A stretch of DNA of 64,000 nucleotides from Microcaldota archaeon (GCA_016207165.1 JACQQD010000011.1:70515-134514), one strand, 5' to 3'. Shown: positions 1 to 9,518, counted from the stretch's first letter. Translations and numbers: made by a program. The notes: generated by a model from the letters alone, not told the origin.

Positions 1-297
1 TACTTGAACGACCCCGGATACGGGTTCGGCGAAACGGTGGCCATGCGCGTGACGCTTTCCAACGCGACGGGGTCGCTAGACGCGTACGTGCTTCCGGACT
101 CCAAGGCGTTTGAACAAGCCAAGCAGTTGCCCGCCGACGCCTTCGAGCGGAGAGCGTTTCCGTACATCCAAGCCTTCGAGGCCCGAAACGCATTCAGCGC
201 AACGCTGAACGCTTCGGTGGGCATGGGGCTCATGGTCATCAACACAGCGTCCGGCGAGAACCAATTCCAGCTGGACGTCGAATTGGTGGACGACTAA
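1..297 (+). CDS. Hypothetical protein, 3' end only
   Basis: The reading frame is open from the first base of the window and stops with TAA at 295-297, so the start lies outside. About 98 residues are visible. They are soluble, without a membrane segment, and contain alternating beta-type stretches (VAMRVTLSN, FSATLNAS, NQFQLDVELVDD). That pattern would fit the last strands of an immunoglobulin-like or other beta-sandwich domain of a secreted protein, but this is only inference. No family is recognised. The next gene is on the opposite strand and convergent, 32 bases away. Confidence 0.6.
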   Translation, partial: YLNDPGYGFGETVAMRVTLSNATGSLDAYVLPDSKAFEQAKQLPADAFERRAFPYIQAFEARNAFSATLNASVGMGLMVINTASGENQFQLDVELVDD

Positions 298-329
298 GCG
301 CGCCGGCGTCTTTTCCCGCGGCCGGGGCG

Positions 330-1580
330 TTACGTGCCTTCCTTCCAGCTTTCCAGGTATTTTTCCTGTTCGGACGTCAATTGATCGATTTTGACGCCGA
401 GGGCGTCCAGTTTGGTTCGCGCCACGAACTGGTCCAACTCATTGGGCAATTCGTGGACGCCGGGTTTCAGGTTTTTTGCGTTTTGGACTAGGTATTCCGC
501 GGCCAGGGCCTGGTCGGAAAACGATAGATCCATGATTTCACTGGAGTGGCCCTCCGCCGCCGCCAAGTTCGCCAACCGGCCTTCACCGATGAGGTAAAGG
601 GTTTTTCCGTTCTTGAGGCGGTACGCGTCGTTGTTGTCGCGGATGCGCTGAACCTTCGTGGAAAGGCCTTTGAGTTCCGAAACGTTAATTTCGCAGTCGA
701 AGTGCCCCGAATTCGCCAAAATCGCTCCCTCCTTCATGGACTGAAAATGGCGTTGGCGGACGACGTCCTTGTCGCCGGTGACGGTGACGAACACGTCGCC
801 GATTTTCGCGGCGTCATCCATGGGCATCACCGCAAAACCATCCATGTACGCGGTGAGCGCCTTGACGGGGTCCACTTCCGTGACGACCACCTTGGCCCCC
901 AAGCCATGCGCTTTTTGGGCCATGCCCTTTCCGCACCAGCCGTATCCCGCGACCACCAGCGTTTTTCCAGCCATCAAGGCGTTTGTGGAACGCATGATGG
1001 CATCCAAGGTGCCCTGCGAGGTGCCGTAGTAGTTGTCAAAGTAATGCTTGGTCGGCGTGTCGTTCACGGCAATCACCGGAAACTTAAGCGCTCCGTCTCT
1101 GGCCATGGCGCGCAAGCGGATGACGCCGGTCGTGGTTTCCTCTTGGCCGCCGAGGATGCCCTTGATCAGTTCGGTGCGCGACGTGTGAAGGGTGTTGATG
1201 AGGTCGGCACCGTCGTCGATGACGACGTGCGGCTTGACGTCCAAAGCCCGGTTTAAGGCTTGGTAGTAGTCCTTGTTGGATATGCCGCGCCAGGCGAAAA
1301 CCGAAATGCCTTCTTCCGAAAGAGCGGCGGCCACGTCGTCCTGGGTGCTCAACGGGTTGGAGCCGCAAAGCGACACCTGCGCGCCGCCGGCTTGAAGCGC
1401 CAAAACCAAAATGCCGGTTTCCTTGGTCACGTGCAGGCAACACGCAATTTTTTTCCCGGCAAAAGGCCTCTGTTTTTGGAAGCGTTCATGGATTTGGGCC
1501 AAAACCGGCATGTGGCGGCGCGCCCAATCCATCTTCTCGCGGCCTTGGAAACCCAGTTTTTCATCCTTGACTTGACTCAT
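330..1580 (-). CDS. ahcY: S-adenosylhomocysteinase (adenosylhomocysteine hydrolase)
   Basis: This cytosolic enzyme hydrolyses S-adenosylhomocysteine to adenosine and homocysteine with tightly bound NAD, clearing the product inhibitor of methyltransferases. The protein has the archaeal N-terminus (GREKMDWARRHMPVLAQI), the substrate region with AVNDTPTKHYFDN, and a Rossmann segment LVVAGYGWCGKGMAQKA near residues 210-230. The C-terminus contains GEGRLANLAAAEGH. I chose the ATG giving MSQVKDEK (416 residues) because it matches the usual archaeal N-terminus. An ATG 21 bases upstream is also in frame. TATA-like TTTTAAGG and TTTAAGG sequences lie at about 1617-1640 on this strand's upstream side. 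Together with the metK gene at 52 kb it completes the SAM cycle. Confidence 0.95.
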   Translation of the reverse strand: MSQVKDEKLGFQGREKMDWARRHMPVLAQIHERFQKQRPFAGKKIACCLHVTKETGILVLALQAGGAQVSLCGSNPLSTQDDVAAALSEEGISVFAWRGISNKDYYQALNRALDVKPHVVIDDGADLINTLHTSRTELIKGILGGQEETTTGVIRLRAMARDGALKFPVIAVNDTPTKHYFDNYYGTSQGTLDAIMRSTNALMAGKTLVVAGYGWCGKGMAQKAHGLGAKVVVTEVDPVKALTAYMDGFAVMPMDDAAKIGDVFVTVTGDKDVVRQRHFQSMKEGAILANSGHFDCEINVSELKGLSTKVQRIRDNNDAYRLKNGKTLYLIGEGRLANLAAAEGHSSEIMDLSFSDQALAAEYLVQNAKNLKPGVHELPNELDQFVARTKLDALGVKIDQLTSEQEKYLESWKEGT

Positions 1581-1680
1581 GAGCGCATGCACCCAGTACA
1601 AACCACGGTGGGGGCTTTAAGGGCCCGCCACATTTTTAAGGGCGAGGTTTCACGCAAGAGTCTCAAGAGGAAAAAAGAAC

Positions 1681-1809
1681 ATGGGTTTAAGCGGGCTTTG
1701 GTTGCCCATCGTGTTTTACGCCTTGGTGTTCGGCGCGTTGTACGACGCCGGGGGACTGTTTGTGGCCATGGGCGTCTTGGGCGGCCTTGTCGCGGTCACC
1801 AGCGGCTGA
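1681..1809 (+). CDS. Small membrane protein, 42 aa
   Basis: An ATG preceded by a purine-rich stretch (AAGAGG about 12 bases upstream) opens a 42-codon frame. The product is almost entirely hydrophobic and would form one or two membrane helices (WLPIVFYALVFGALYDAGG, then a second glycine-rich segment). There is a single charged residue, an Asp in the turn. It ends only 6 bases before the TATA box of the ATP synthase operon and starts about 100 bases from the divergent ahcY. No family is recognised. It could be a spurious frame, but codon use and hydrophobicity are consistent with a real tiny membrane protein. Confidence 0.5.
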   Translation: MGLSGLWLPIVFYALVFGALYDAGGLFVAMGVLGGLVAVTSG

Positions 1810-1814
1810 CAACG

Positions 1815-1822
1815 TTTAAATA
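1815..1822 (+). promoter_or_regulatory. TATA box of the ATP synthase operon
   Basis: TTTAAATA preceded by AACG lies about 85 bases upstream of the atpH start. Archaeal initiation about 25 bases downstream would put the transcript start near 1843, giving a leader of about 60 bases. It rules out the upstream in-frame start codon at 1829, which would lie before the transcript start. Confidence 0.6.
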
Positions 1823-1906
1823 CCGGCGGTGCGATTAACGTCTCTCGTACCGACTGGTTTTGAATTTGGCCTCGTGGGGAGGGCAAAGAATCCAGGGTTT
1901 GATTTG

Positions 1907-2230
1907 ATGCAACCAAGCGACGACTCCGGAGAGCTGACAAAAAACCTCAAGGCCCTGTCCGACGAGGAAAAAAACCTGGAACAGCAGACGCAGCAAACCG
2001 AAATGGATCAGCAAAAAATCACGGCCGACGCCAAGAAAAAGGCGCAGGCCATCATCGAAAAAGCCCGCGGACAAGCCGAAAAAGAGCGGGAAAAACTCTT
2101 GGCCGCCCAGCAGGAAGACGTCGACCAAAAAGTCGACGCCATCCTAAGGAAAGCGGAAAAAGACGCAGCGGCCCTCGAAAAAAAGAAGTTGGACGTGTCC
2201 GACAAGCTGTTGCCTCTGTTGTTTCCGTGA
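1907..2230 (+). CDS. atpH: A-type ATP synthase subunit H (peripheral stalk)
   Basis: This is the first gene of the A1AO-ATP synthase operon. Subunit H pairs with subunit E in the peripheral stalk that braces the catalytic head against subunit I. The 107-residue protein is a nearly continuous charged coiled coil rich in Lys, Glu, Gln and Ala (for example KKAQAIIEKARGQAEKERE), as expected for the family. The start MQPSDDSGEL was chosen because the TATA box at 1815 excludes the longer frame. Its stop codon overlaps a GTG that could open the next gene. Assignment rests on coiled-coil character plus position directly before subunit I, since H sequences are poorly conserved. Confidence 0.85.
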   Translation: MQPSDDSGELTKNLKALSDEEKNLEQQTQQTEMDQQKITADAKKKAQAIIEKARGQAEKEREKLLAAQQEDVDQKVDAILRKAEKDAAALEKKKLDVSDKLLPLLFP

Positions 2231-2241
2231 TTTCCCGCATT

Positions 2242-4101
2242 ATGTTTTTCCCTGAACGACTCGTCAAAATCCGCGTGTACTCGCCGGTCCGCATGCGGGC
2301 CGACGTCGTGCAGGCGCTTTACGATTTCGGCGTCATCCACGTCACCCCCACGATACACTTCGCCTCGGACCGACCCTTGGAGCAGTACCGGTCCATTTCA
2401 GAGAAACTCATCGCCCTCCGGTCGTTGGCCGCCCAAGTACCGTTGCCGCAAGGCAAAGGGCGTCAGCGGGCCATGGCCGACTTGGAAGCGGATTTTGAGG
2501 AATTGGGAATCGAAGAAATTTTTGCCTGGCTCAAAGAGCGCACCGAACTCTCCAACACGTTATCCAACCTCCACTTGGAAGAACAAAAACTCCGTCCGTT
2601 CCGCCATCTTTCCATCAACCCCAAGTGGCTGCACACCCGCCGCCTGAAATTCGCGTACGTTCAGCCCGGCGAAAAATTTCCGTGGGACCGCCTCAAAGGC
2701 GTGCCGCACGAAACCCAAACGGTTCGCGACGAAAACCTGCAATACGTCCTGGTCGCCTACGACGCCAAACAAGAAGAAAAAGTCCAACCCGTCTTGGCGT
2801 TGGCCGAAAAGCGCCTCGAGATTCCCGACCCCAACGGCGCGACGTTTCGGCAGGCCTGGGAAAACATCGAAGTGCGCGGCCAGAACGCGGAAGTCGCGCT
2901 TTCCAGCCTCCAGAAGCGGATCGACTGGTTCTTGAAGCGGAAAGCCAAAGCGTGCGCGGACGTGCTGGCGTGTTTGGAGGTGGAAGCCAAGAAAGCCGAG
3001 CTTCCCACCAAGTTCGGTCAAAGCGTGACGTTGAGCGTGGCGGAAGGATGGATTCCGGAAAAAAAATACGGCGACTTGGAGCGCGCCCTGGAAAAACAGC
3101 TTGGAAACAAAGTGCTCTTGGAATCCGTCAAAACCACGCAAACCCCGCCGACCAAACTGGACAACCCGCGGCCCATCCGGCCGTTCGAGTTTTTGGTGCA
3201 AGCGCTTTCACTGCCCAAGTACAACGAATTGGACCCCACCATTCTGGTATTCTTGAGTTTCCCGTTCTTCTTCGGAATGATTTTAGGCGACGTGGGTTAC
3301 GGCTTGGCCATGGTGGCCTTGGCGTTGATTCTCCGCCAGAAATATCCGGAAGGCTTTTTCCGAAGCATTTCCGGCATGATGATTCTATCCGGACTTTGGA
3401 CGATGGTCTTCGGATTCATCTTCGGCGAGTTTTTGGGCGCCGAACGAGTACTGGGATACGAACTCCACCCCCTCATCCACCGCCTCCAGGCCGAAGGCAT
3501 CGACGCCCTCATGCAGTTGTCGCTCGTGTTCGGCTTCCTGCATTTGGGCATCGGGTTCGCGCTGGGAACCTACGTGAACCTCCGCGAACACCACGTCAAG
3601 CACGCCATCGCCAAGGCGTCCTGGTTGGTGCTGTTAATGGGCATCCTTGGATTTCTGTCGTTGACGGCGAACATCACGGCTTTAAACGTATTCCAATCGT
3701 ACGGGCAATTTTTTTCCCCGGACATCTGGCTGGGCCTCTCCGGCGTTACGCTGGTCGCGTTGTTGCTAACCGAAGGAGGAAACGCGTTGCTGGAGATTCC
3801 AAGCCTCATTGGCAACCTCGTATCCTACCTGCGTATCATGGCGCTGGGCATCGTCGGCGCCGTCTTGGCGTTGATGGTCAACACCATTCCACTGGAGCCC
3901 ACGCTGGACTTGGGCGGATTGGTTGCATTCGTCCTGTTCACCGTCTTTTTCATCGTGGGCCAGGTCTTCGCCCTGGCCCTGGGCATTTTTGAGTCCTCCA
4001 TCCAGTCCCTGCGTCTGCATTACGTCGAGTTCTTCTCGAAGTTCTACCAAGGCGGCGGCACGGCATTCGTGTCGCTGCGGGAAGGTTCCGAGCGCAAATA
4101 A
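2242..4101 (+). CDS. atpI: A-type ATP synthase subunit I (a subunit)
   Basis: Subunit I anchors the stalks and provides the two ion half-channels that feed the rotor ring. The N-terminal half (about residues 1-320) is the cytoplasmic arm with coiled-coil stretches. The C-terminal half has about eight membrane segments, beginning near ILVFLSFPFFFGMILGDVGYG. It contains the conserved segment NLVSYLRIMALGIVGA, whose arginine faces the rotor carboxylate. Of two possible starts, GTG 2227 overlaps the stop of atpH, while ATG 2242 gives the usual N-terminus MFFPERLVKIRVYS. I prefer the ATG (619 residues). Length is normal for the family. Confidence 0.95.
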   Translation: MFFPERLVKIRVYSPVRMRADVVQALYDFGVIHVTPTIHFASDRPLEQYRSISEKLIALRSLAAQVPLPQGKGRQRAMADLEADFEELGIEEIFAWLKERTELSNTLSNLHLEEQKLRPFRHLSINPKWLHTRRLKFAYVQPGEKFPWDRLKGVPHETQTVRDENLQYVLVAYDAKQEEKVQPVLALAEKRLEIPDPNGATFRQAWENIEVRGQNAEVALSSLQKRIDWFLKRKAKACADVLACLEVEAKKAELPTKFGQSVTLSVAEGWIPEKKYGDLERALEKQLGNKVLLESVKTTQTPPTKLDNPRPIRPFEFLVQALSLPKYNELDPTILVFLSFPFFFGMILGDVGYGLAMVALALILRQKYPEGFFRSISGMMILSGLWTMVFGFIFGEFLGAERVLGYELHPLIHRLQAEGIDALMQLSLVFGFLHLGIGFALGTYVNLREHHVKHAIAKASWLVLLMGILGFLSLTANITALNVFQSYGQFFSPDIWLGLSGVTLVALLLTEGGNALLEIPSLIGNLVSYLRIMALGIVGAVLALMVNTIPLEPTLDLGGLVAFVLFTVFFIVGQVFALALGIFESSIQSLRLHYVEFFSKFYQGGGTAFVSLREGSERK

Positions 4102-4145
4102 TTTGACGCGTATGAAAGTCATGTTCAAATTGAGGTGAACGAAAT

Positions 4146-4376
4146 ATGGCCATAGATATTGGAACGGGATTGATTGCCGTGGGCGCAGGTATTGCCGTCC
4201 TCGGAGGAGCCTTGGGCACCGCGTACGCACAAGGCAATATTGGTGCGGCCGGCATGGGGCTTTTGGCCGAGCGGGAGAGCGCGTTCGGAACCGTCATCAT
4301 CCTGCTGGCCCTGCCGGAAACCATCGTCCTGTTGGGTTTCATCATCGGCTTTCTGCTGTTGGGCAAGATCGCATAA
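4146..4376 (+). CDS. atpK: A-type ATP synthase subunit K (rotor c subunit)
   Basis: This 76-residue proteolipid forms the membrane rotor ring. It is a single helical hairpin with two membrane helices, the first glycine-rich (AVGAGIAVLGGALGTAYAQG) and the second carrying the ion-binding carboxylate in LALPETIVLLGF. This is the simple two-helix form, not a duplicated four-helix one. The carboxylate is followed by Thr, as in many Na+-binding rings, but a clear partner Gln in helix 1 is not obvious, so ion specificity is open. GAGGTGAAC upstream is a good ribosome-binding site. A small frame MKVMFKLR (4111-4137) ends on that site. Confidence 0.95.
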   Translation: MAIDIGTGLIAVGAGIAVLGGALGTAYAQGNIGAAGMGLLAERESAFGTVIILLALPETIVLLGFIIGFLLLGKIA

Positions 4377-4406
4377 AACCCCGTAAAAGAAAGAAGGGTT
4401 CCGGAT

Positions 4407-4955
4407 ATGAGTCTTGACCAATTGCGGAAGGAAATACGGCATGAGGCTGAAAGCCAGCGAAAGCACGCGTTGGCGGAAGCCAAAAAGCAAGCCGACGCCA
4501 TCCTGGCGGAAGCCGAACAGCAAGCCAAGGCCCTGGTGCAAAAAGCCAAAGCCGACGCCGCGTTGGAAGCGGAAGGCAAGCTCACGCAAGTCTCCGCCGC
4601 CCGCTTGAAAGCCAAAAAACGCATTGCGGAAGCCCGCGACCACCTCGTCCAACAGCAATTGCAACAAGCCCGGCAAGCGCTGGCGAAGTTCGCCGATTCG
4701 CCAAAATACGCTGGCGTGCTGAAAAAACTGGCGGACGAAGCCGCCGAAAAAATCGGAAAGAACGCCCAGCTTTTTGCCCGGGAAAAAGACGTCCCAAAAC
4801 TCAAGAAAATGGGGTATTCCGCCGAGGAAATGGATTGCCTGGGCGGCTGCGTGGCGGCTACCCCCGACGGGCGCATCCGCGTGAACAATACCCTGGAAGC
4901 GTTGTTTGAGGAAAACGAGGAGAAACTCCGCCAGAAAATCTTCGAGGAACTCTGA
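4407..4955 (+). CDS. atpE: A-type ATP synthase subunit E (peripheral stalk)
   Basis: Subunit E joins subunit H in the peripheral stalk, and its C-terminal globular part contacts the catalytic subunits. The 182-residue product has the expected layout: a long N-terminal coiled coil full of Ala, Lys, Gln and Glu (about residues 1-95), then an alpha/beta C-terminal domain with EEMDCLGGCVAATPDGRIRV and NNTLEALFEENEEKLRQKIF, a typical E-subunit ending. The start follows GAAGGGTTCC. The TGA stop shares one base with the ATG of atpC, implying coupled translation. Confidence 0.93.
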   Translation: MSLDQLRKEIRHEAESQRKHALAEAKKQADAILAEAEQQAKALVQKAKADAALEAEGKLTQVSAARLKAKKRIAEARDHLVQQQLQQARQALAKFADSPKYAGVLKKLADEAAEKIGKNAQLFAREKDVPKLKKMGYSAEEMDCLGGCVAATPDGRIRVNNTLEALFEENEEKLRQKIFEEL

Positions 4956-5965
4956 TGCCTGACCTCACGTACGCATACGCCAACGCCCGCATCAAAGCCA
5001 TGGAAACCAGGCTCTTGACGCCGGAGCAGTACCGCAACCTCTACAACGTCCAAAGCATTCCCGAAATGACGGCCATGCTTCAGGAGACGGCGTACCGCGA
5101 CGCGTTGGTGGAGGCCTCCAAGGAGTTCCAAGGCGTGGAACTGGTCCTGGAAGGGCTCCAAAAAGACTGGTTGGCCACGGTAACCAAACTGGAGCGCATC
5201 CTGCCTGAAAAAGCCAAGAAAGCATTCTCCGTCATGGTCGGCGAATGGGAAGTCCAAGACGTCAAAACCATCATTTCCAAGCGCGCCCTGGAACAGGAGA
5301 TTTCCTCGCCGGAGCTGGTCAACGCCACGCCGCAAAGCCGGAAACTCAACGAAAAGCTTTTGGCCGCCAAGACCTGGGAGGACACCGTCAAGGCATTGCA
5401 CGGCACGCCGTATTGGGAAAGCGTCAAAGCCGACGAAGCCAGCATCCTCAAAGACAAAGATTACCGCGCCCTCTCCGTGGCCCTTGACCGCGCCTACGTT
5501 TTGCGCGTCATGGACTTCTCGAAAGTCGCCCAGCGCAAAAGCACGCGCCAACTGCTCACCGAAAAGACGGACTTGGCCAACACCGTGCTCGTGCTTCGCC
5601 TCAAGTCATTTGCCTCCAGCGAACAAATCGAGAAACAACTCGTGGGCCCCGCGTCCCCGCGCGTCAAGCAATTGTTGGACGCCCCAAGCCTTGACGCCGC
5701 CATCGCCCTGCTTGACCTGCCGGACGACGTGCTCCAAGCCTACCAAAAAAAACATACGCTGAGCACCCTGGAAATGGCGTTGGAAAAAAAATTCGTCGAA
5801 CGCGTCCTGCGCACCTTCCGCACCAGCGTCTTGAGCTTCGGCGTCGTGCTGGGGTTTTTGTACCTCAAAAGCGCGGAAGTCAACAACCTCAAACGCCTGG
5901 CCCTCGGCAAGCACTTCGGCGTCGAAGAGGACCTGAAACAGTTTTTGTACGTACTGAGTGGATGA
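4955..5965 (+). CDS. atpC: A-type ATP synthase subunit C (central stalk socket)
   Basis: Subunit C (equivalent to V-ATPase d) sits on the rotor ring and receives the central stalk of D and F. The 336-residue protein begins with the family hallmark TYAYANARIKAMETRLLTPEQY, which carries the Y-x-x-A-R-x-[KR] pattern. The rest is helical with three repeated bundles. The C-terminus (SVLSFGVVLGFLYLKSAEVNNLKRLALGKHFG, quoted in parts) is the usual ending that contacts neighbouring subunits. The start overlaps the stop of atpE by one base, and its own stop lies one base before the chosen atpF start. Confidence 0.93.
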   Translation: MPDLTYAYANARIKAMETRLLTPEQYRNLYNVQSIPEMTAMLQETAYRDALVEASKEFQGVELVLEGLQKDWLATVTKLERILPEKAKKAFSVMVGEWEVQDVKTIISKRALEQEISSPELVNATPQSRKLNEKLLAAKTWEDTVKALHGTPYWESVKADEASILKDKDYRALSVALDRAYVLRVMDFSKVAQRKSTRQLLTEKTDLANTVLVLRLKSFASSEQIEKQLVGPASPRVKQLLDAPSLDAAIALLDLPDDVLQAYQKKHTLSTLEMALEKKFVERVLRTFRTSVLSFGVVLGFLYLKSAEVNNLKRLALGKHFGVEEDLKQFLYVLSG

Positions 5966-5966
5966 A

Positions 5967-6281
5967 ATGGATCACATCGCGGTGTTGGCGGATTCGGAAA
6001 CGCTTCTAGGCTTTCGGCTCGCCGGCATCCGGCACGCCTTTGTTGCCAACGGCAGGCCCGACGAGGAACTGGATACCGCCATGAAAACCCCGGGCATCGG
6101 CATCCTCATCGTCAGCCAAGACGTCTTCCAAGACGCCTCGCCCAAACTCCAGAAACACGCCACGGACAGCGCCAAGCCCGTGGTGGTGGTCATCCCCGGC
6201 AAGAAAACCAAGCAGGCCAAAGGCAGTGCGAACCTGGCGGCCATGGTCAAACGCGCCATCGGCGTGGACATCATGAAATGA
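5967..6281 (+). CDS. atpF: A-type ATP synthase subunit F (central stalk)
   Basis: Subunit F binds subunit D in the rotating central stalk. The 104-residue protein has the small Rossmann-like F fold: HIAVLADSETLLGFRLAGI at the start, GIGILIVSQDVF in the middle, PVVVVIPGKKTKQ toward the end, then the flexible C-terminal helix. ATG 5967 gives the typical N-terminus. A GTG at 5958 would overlap the end of atpC and add three residues. Overlap and order place it firmly in the operon. Confidence 0.92.
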   Translation: MDHIAVLADSETLLGFRLAGIRHAFVANGRPDEELDTAMKTPGIGILIVSQDVFQDASPKLQKHATDSAKPVVVVIPGKKTKQAKGSANLAAMVKRAIGVDIMK

Positions 6282-6308
6282 TTCTCGAATTGAAGGTGAG
6301 TGCAGCAT

Positions 6309-8033
6309 ATGGGTAAACTTGCAAAAATCAGCGGGCCCGTCATCGTCGCGGAAGGCATGTCCGGGTCGCAGATGAATGAAGTCGTCAAAGTCGGCGACCA
6401 AGAACTCTTGGGAGAAATCATTTCCCTCAAGTACGACCGCGCCAGCATCCAAGTCTACGAAGACACTTCAGGTTTAAAACCAGGAGACGCCGTCGTCGGC
6501 ACCGGCGCACCGCTTCAAGTCGAACTCGGCCCCGGCCTTCTGAAAGCCGTTTTCGACGGCATCCAGAGACCCTTGGACGTCATCCAGGAAAAAACAGGCG
6601 CCTTCATCCAGCGGGGCGTCAACATTCCGGCGTTGGACATCAAGAAAAAATGGGAGTTTGAAGCCATGGCCAAGAAAGGCGACGCCGTCGGCCCCGGCGA
6701 CGTACTGGGAACTGTTCAGGAAACCAACATCACGCACCAAATCCTCGTTCCCCCCATGGTCAAGGCCGGCACGCTTTCGTGGATCAAGTCCGGCAAATAC
6801 ACCGTCCGCGAAGGCGTCGCCCACATCGGCAAGACCGAAGTCGGACTCTCCCATCTCTGGAGCGTTCGCAAACCCAGGCCCGTCAAGGAAAAACTCCGCT
6901 TTGCCAACCCCCTAGTCACCGGCAAGCGCATCATCGACACGTTTTTCCCCATGGCCAAAGGCGGCGCCGGCGCCATTCCAGGACCCTTCGGAAGCGGGAA
7001 AACGGTAAATCAGCAAGACCTCGCCAAATACAGCGACGCACAAATCATCGTCTACATTGGTTGCGGCGAACGCGGCAACGAAATGACGGAAGTGCTCACC
7101 GAATTCCCCCAACTGGAAGACCCCAAAACCAAGAAACCCCTCATGGAGCGAACGGTGTTGATTGCCAACACGTCCAACATGCCTGTAGCGGCCAGAGAAG
7201 CCTCCGTCTACACGGGCATCACCCTCGCGGAATACTACCGCGACATGGGCTATTCCGTGGCTTTAATGGCCGACTCGACGTCGCGCTGGGCGGAAGCCAT
7301 GCGTGAAATCTCGGGACGCATGGAGGAAATGCCAGGCGAAGAAGGCTATCCTGCGTACTTGGGCCGCAAACTCGCGGAATTCTACGAACGCGCCGGCAAA
7401 GTCCAATGCCTTGGAAGCCCTGACCGCGAAGGCAGCGTCACCGTAGTGGGAGCCGTTTCCCCTGCCGGCGGCGACATCTCCGAACCCGTCTCCCAAGGCA
7501 CCCTCCGCATCACGAAAGTATTCTGGGCATTGGACGCCAACTTGTCCCGCCGCCGCCACTACCCCGCCATCAACTGGCTGAAAAGCTATTCGCTGTACGA
7601 CGGAGAACTGGAGGACTGGTACGCTCAAAACGTGGCCAAGGAATTCTACCCCTTGCGCGCCAAAGCCATGAACTTACTGCAGAAAGAAGAGGAACTCCAA
7701 AACATCGTGCAACTCATCGGCCCCGACGCCCTCCCGGACAAGGAGCGCTTGGTGCTGGAAGCCACGAAAATGATCCGCGAAGACTTCTTACAGCAAAATT
7801 CCTTTGACCCCGATGATGCGTACACGTCGCCCCAGAAGCAGTACTGGATGATCAAAACCATCCTGCACTACTACGACAAGGCCAACGACGCGCTGGCCAC
7901 AGACGTATCCCTGGAAAAAATCCTTTCCGCCAAAGCCCGCGAAGAAATCTCCAAACTCAAACGCATCCCAGAAAAACAAGTCAAGACCACGTGCGAACAA
8001 ATCCAAAAAGATTTCGAGCACGCATTGCGGTGA
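6309..8033 (+). CDS. atpA: A-type ATP synthase catalytic subunit A
   Basis: This is the ATP-binding catalytic subunit of the A1 head. The N-terminal beta barrel ([16 protein letters not shown]) is followed by the long non-homologous insert typical of A subunits and then the P-loop GPFGSGKT near residues 224-231. Other motifs are [13 protein letters not shown], the Walker B region [18 protein letters not shown], and [12 protein letters not shown]. At 574 residues it is of normal length, with no intein at the P-loop, a site where archaeal atpA often carries one. ATG 6309 follows GAAGGTGAG at ideal spacing. A GTG at 6300 is less likely. Seven bases after its stop comes the duplicated start of atpB. 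Confidence 0.97.
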   Translation: MGKLAKISGPVIVAEGMSGSQMNEVVKVGDQELLGEIISLKYDRASIQVYEDTSGLKPGDAVVGTGAPLQVELGPGLLKAVFDGIQRPLDVIQEKTGAFIQRGVNIPALDIKKKWEFEAMAKKGDAVGPGDVLGTVQETNITHQILVPPMVKAGTLSWIKSGKYTVREGVAHIGKTEVGLSHLWSVRKPRPVKEKLRFANPLVTGKRIIDTFFPMAKGGAGAIPGPFGSGKTVNQQDLAKYSDAQIIVYIGCGERGNEMTEVLTEFPQLEDPKTKKPLMERTVLIANTSNMPVAAREASVYTGITLAEYYRDMGYSVALMADSTSRWAEAMREISGRMEEMPGEEGYPAYLGRKLAEFYERAGKVQCLGSPDREGSVTVVGAVSPAGGDISEPVSQGTLRITKVFWALDANLSRRRHYPAINWLKSYSLYDGELEDWYAQNVAKEFYPLRAKAMNLLQKEEELQNIVQLIGPDALPDKERLVLEATKMIREDFLQQNSFDPDDAYTSPQKQYWMIKTILHYYDKANDALATDVSLEKILSAKAREEISKLKRIPEKQVKTTCEQIQKDFEHALR

Positions 8034-8040
8034 AACCAAA

Positions 8041-8121
8041 ATGATCAAAGAATACCAAACGGATCTTTTCTTTTTTGACAAGAAAGGAAACATCCATGAA
8101 AAGAAAAAACCGCCTAGGTGA
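8041..8121 (+). CDS. Leader frame: second copy of the atpB start (MIKEYQT...)
   Basis: Seven bases after atpA, GGTGAAACCAAA precedes ATG and the codons for MIKEYQT, the exact N-terminus of atpB, which begins 86 bases further on. The two copies differ at four bases, all synonymous (ATC/ATT, AAA/AAG, CAA/CAG, ACG/ACC). After the seventh codon the frame diverges ([19 protein letters not shown]) and stops at TGA inside the ribosome-binding site of atpB. The divergent part holds arms TTTTCTTTT and AAAAGAAAA that could pair across the loop. It may be a translated leader peptide or the remnant of a replaced gene copy. atpD shows the same arrangement. Confidence 0.55.
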   Translation: MIKEYQTDLFFFDKKGNIHEKKKPPR

Positions 8122-8126
8122 ATCAC

Positions 8127-9518
8127 ATGATTAAGGAATACCAGACCGTCAAGGAAATCTTCGGACCCATCGTCTTCGTCGAAGACATCCAGGACGCGGC
8201 CTACAACGAGACCGTCGACATCATCATGCCCAGCGGCGAAAAACTCAAGGGCCAAGTGCTGGAATCAAGCCGAGGCCTGGCCGCCGTGCAAGTCTTCGGC
8301 GCCACCACGGGGCTGGACACCAAAACCACGCGCATCCGCTTCTCCGGCGAAACCCTCCAGTTGCCAGTGTCCGACGACATGCTTGGCCGCGTCTTTGACG
8401 GCACCGGACAACCCATCGACAAAGGCGCTCCCGTCGTATCCAAGGAAAAACGCGACATCAACGGGTTCGCCATCAACCCCTACGCCCGAGCCAGCCCCCA
8501 CGACTTCATCCAAACCGGCGTGTCCACCATCGACGCCCTGAACACCCTCGTTCGCGGCCAGAAGCTACCCATCTTCTCCACCGCCGGCCTGCCCCACAAC
8601 GAACTCGCCGTACAAATCGCTAGACAGGCCACCGTCCGAGGAAAAGACGAAGACTTCGTCGTCGTGTTCGCGGCCATGGGCATCACCAACGCCGAAGCGC
8701 AGTTCTTCATGAAGGACTTCGAAAAAACCGGAGCCCTGGAAAGAGCCGTGCTGTTCTTGAATTTAGCCAACGACCCCTCCATCGAACGCCTCATTACCCC
8801 AAGAATGGCGCTGACGACCGCCGAGTACCTCGCCTACGAAAAAGACATGCAAGTGCTCGTCGTCATGACGGACATGACCAACTACTGCGACGCGCTTCGC
8901 GAAATCGCGGCCGCCCGCCAAGAAGTGCCCGGACGCCGAGGATACCCCGGATACATGTACACCGACTTGGCCTCTATTTACGAGCGCGCCGGCACCATCA
9001 AGGGCCGCAAAGGCACCGTCACCCAACTGCCGATTCTGACCATGCCGGAAGAAGACATCACGCACCCCATCCCCGACTTGACGGGTTACATCACCGAAGG
9101 CCAAATCGTATTGAGCCGAGAACTTCACCGCAAAACCATTTACCCCAACGTCGACGTATTGCCGTCGTTGTCGCGGTTGATGAACGCCGGCATCGGTTCC
9201 AACAGAACCCGCGAAGACCACGCCGGCGTTTCTTCCCAGCTTTACGCCTCGTACGCGCAAGGCCGCGACCTCAGGCAATTGGTGGCCGTGGTCGGCGAAG
9301 AAGCCTTGAGCGCCAAAGACAAGAAATTCCTGAAATTCGCCGACCAATTCGAGAAGCGCTTCGTCCAGCAAGGCCGCCACGAAAACCGGTCCATCGAGCA
9401 ATCCCTGGATTTGGGGTGGGAGTTGTTGTCGGAAATCCCCGAAGACGAACTCAAACGCGTCAAAACGGAACACCTCGAAAAATACGGGCGGAAATTCCGC
9501 GCCGGAGGCAAGAAATGA
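8127..9518 (+). CDS. atpB: A-type ATP synthase regulatory subunit B
   Basis: This is the non-catalytic nucleotide-binding subunit of the A1 head, alternating with A. The 463-residue protein has the B-type sequence throughout: [66 protein letters not shown]-like (here [16 protein letters not shown]) and [10 protein letters not shown]. As expected for B it lacks a canonical P-loop. GTG 8118 is in frame but overlaps the leader stop. ATG 8127 follows AGGTGAATCAC. The stop overlaps the next ATG (ATGA). Confidence 0.97.
   Translation: MIKEYQTVKEIFGPIVFVEDIQDAAYNETVDIIMPSGEKLKGQVLESSRGLAAVQVFGATTGLDTKTTRIRFSGETLQLPVSDDMLGRVFDGTGQPIDKGAPVVSKEKRDINGFAINPYARASPHDFIQTGVSTIDALNTLVRGQKLPIFSTAGLPHNELAVQIARQATVRGKDEDFVVVFAAMGITNAEAQFFMKDFEKTGALERAVLFLNLANDPSIERLITPRMALTTAEYLAYEKDMQVLVVMTDMTNYCDALREIAAARQEVPGRRGYPGYMYTDLASIYERAGTIKGRKGTVTQLPILTMPEEDITHPIPDLTGYITEGQIVLSRELHRKTIYPNVDVLPSLSRLMNAGIGSNRTREDHAGVSSQLYASYAQGRDLRQLVAVVGEEALSAKDKKFLKFADQFEKRFVQQGRHENRSIEQSLDLGWELLSEIPEDELKRVKTEHLEKYGRKFRAGGKK

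Noticed and set aside
3950-5551. Long minus-strand open frame of over 500 codons across atpK-atpE-atpC
   Set aside because: It lies antisense to three clear ATP synthase genes. GC-rich third positions make such shadows, and the translation has no recognisable domain.
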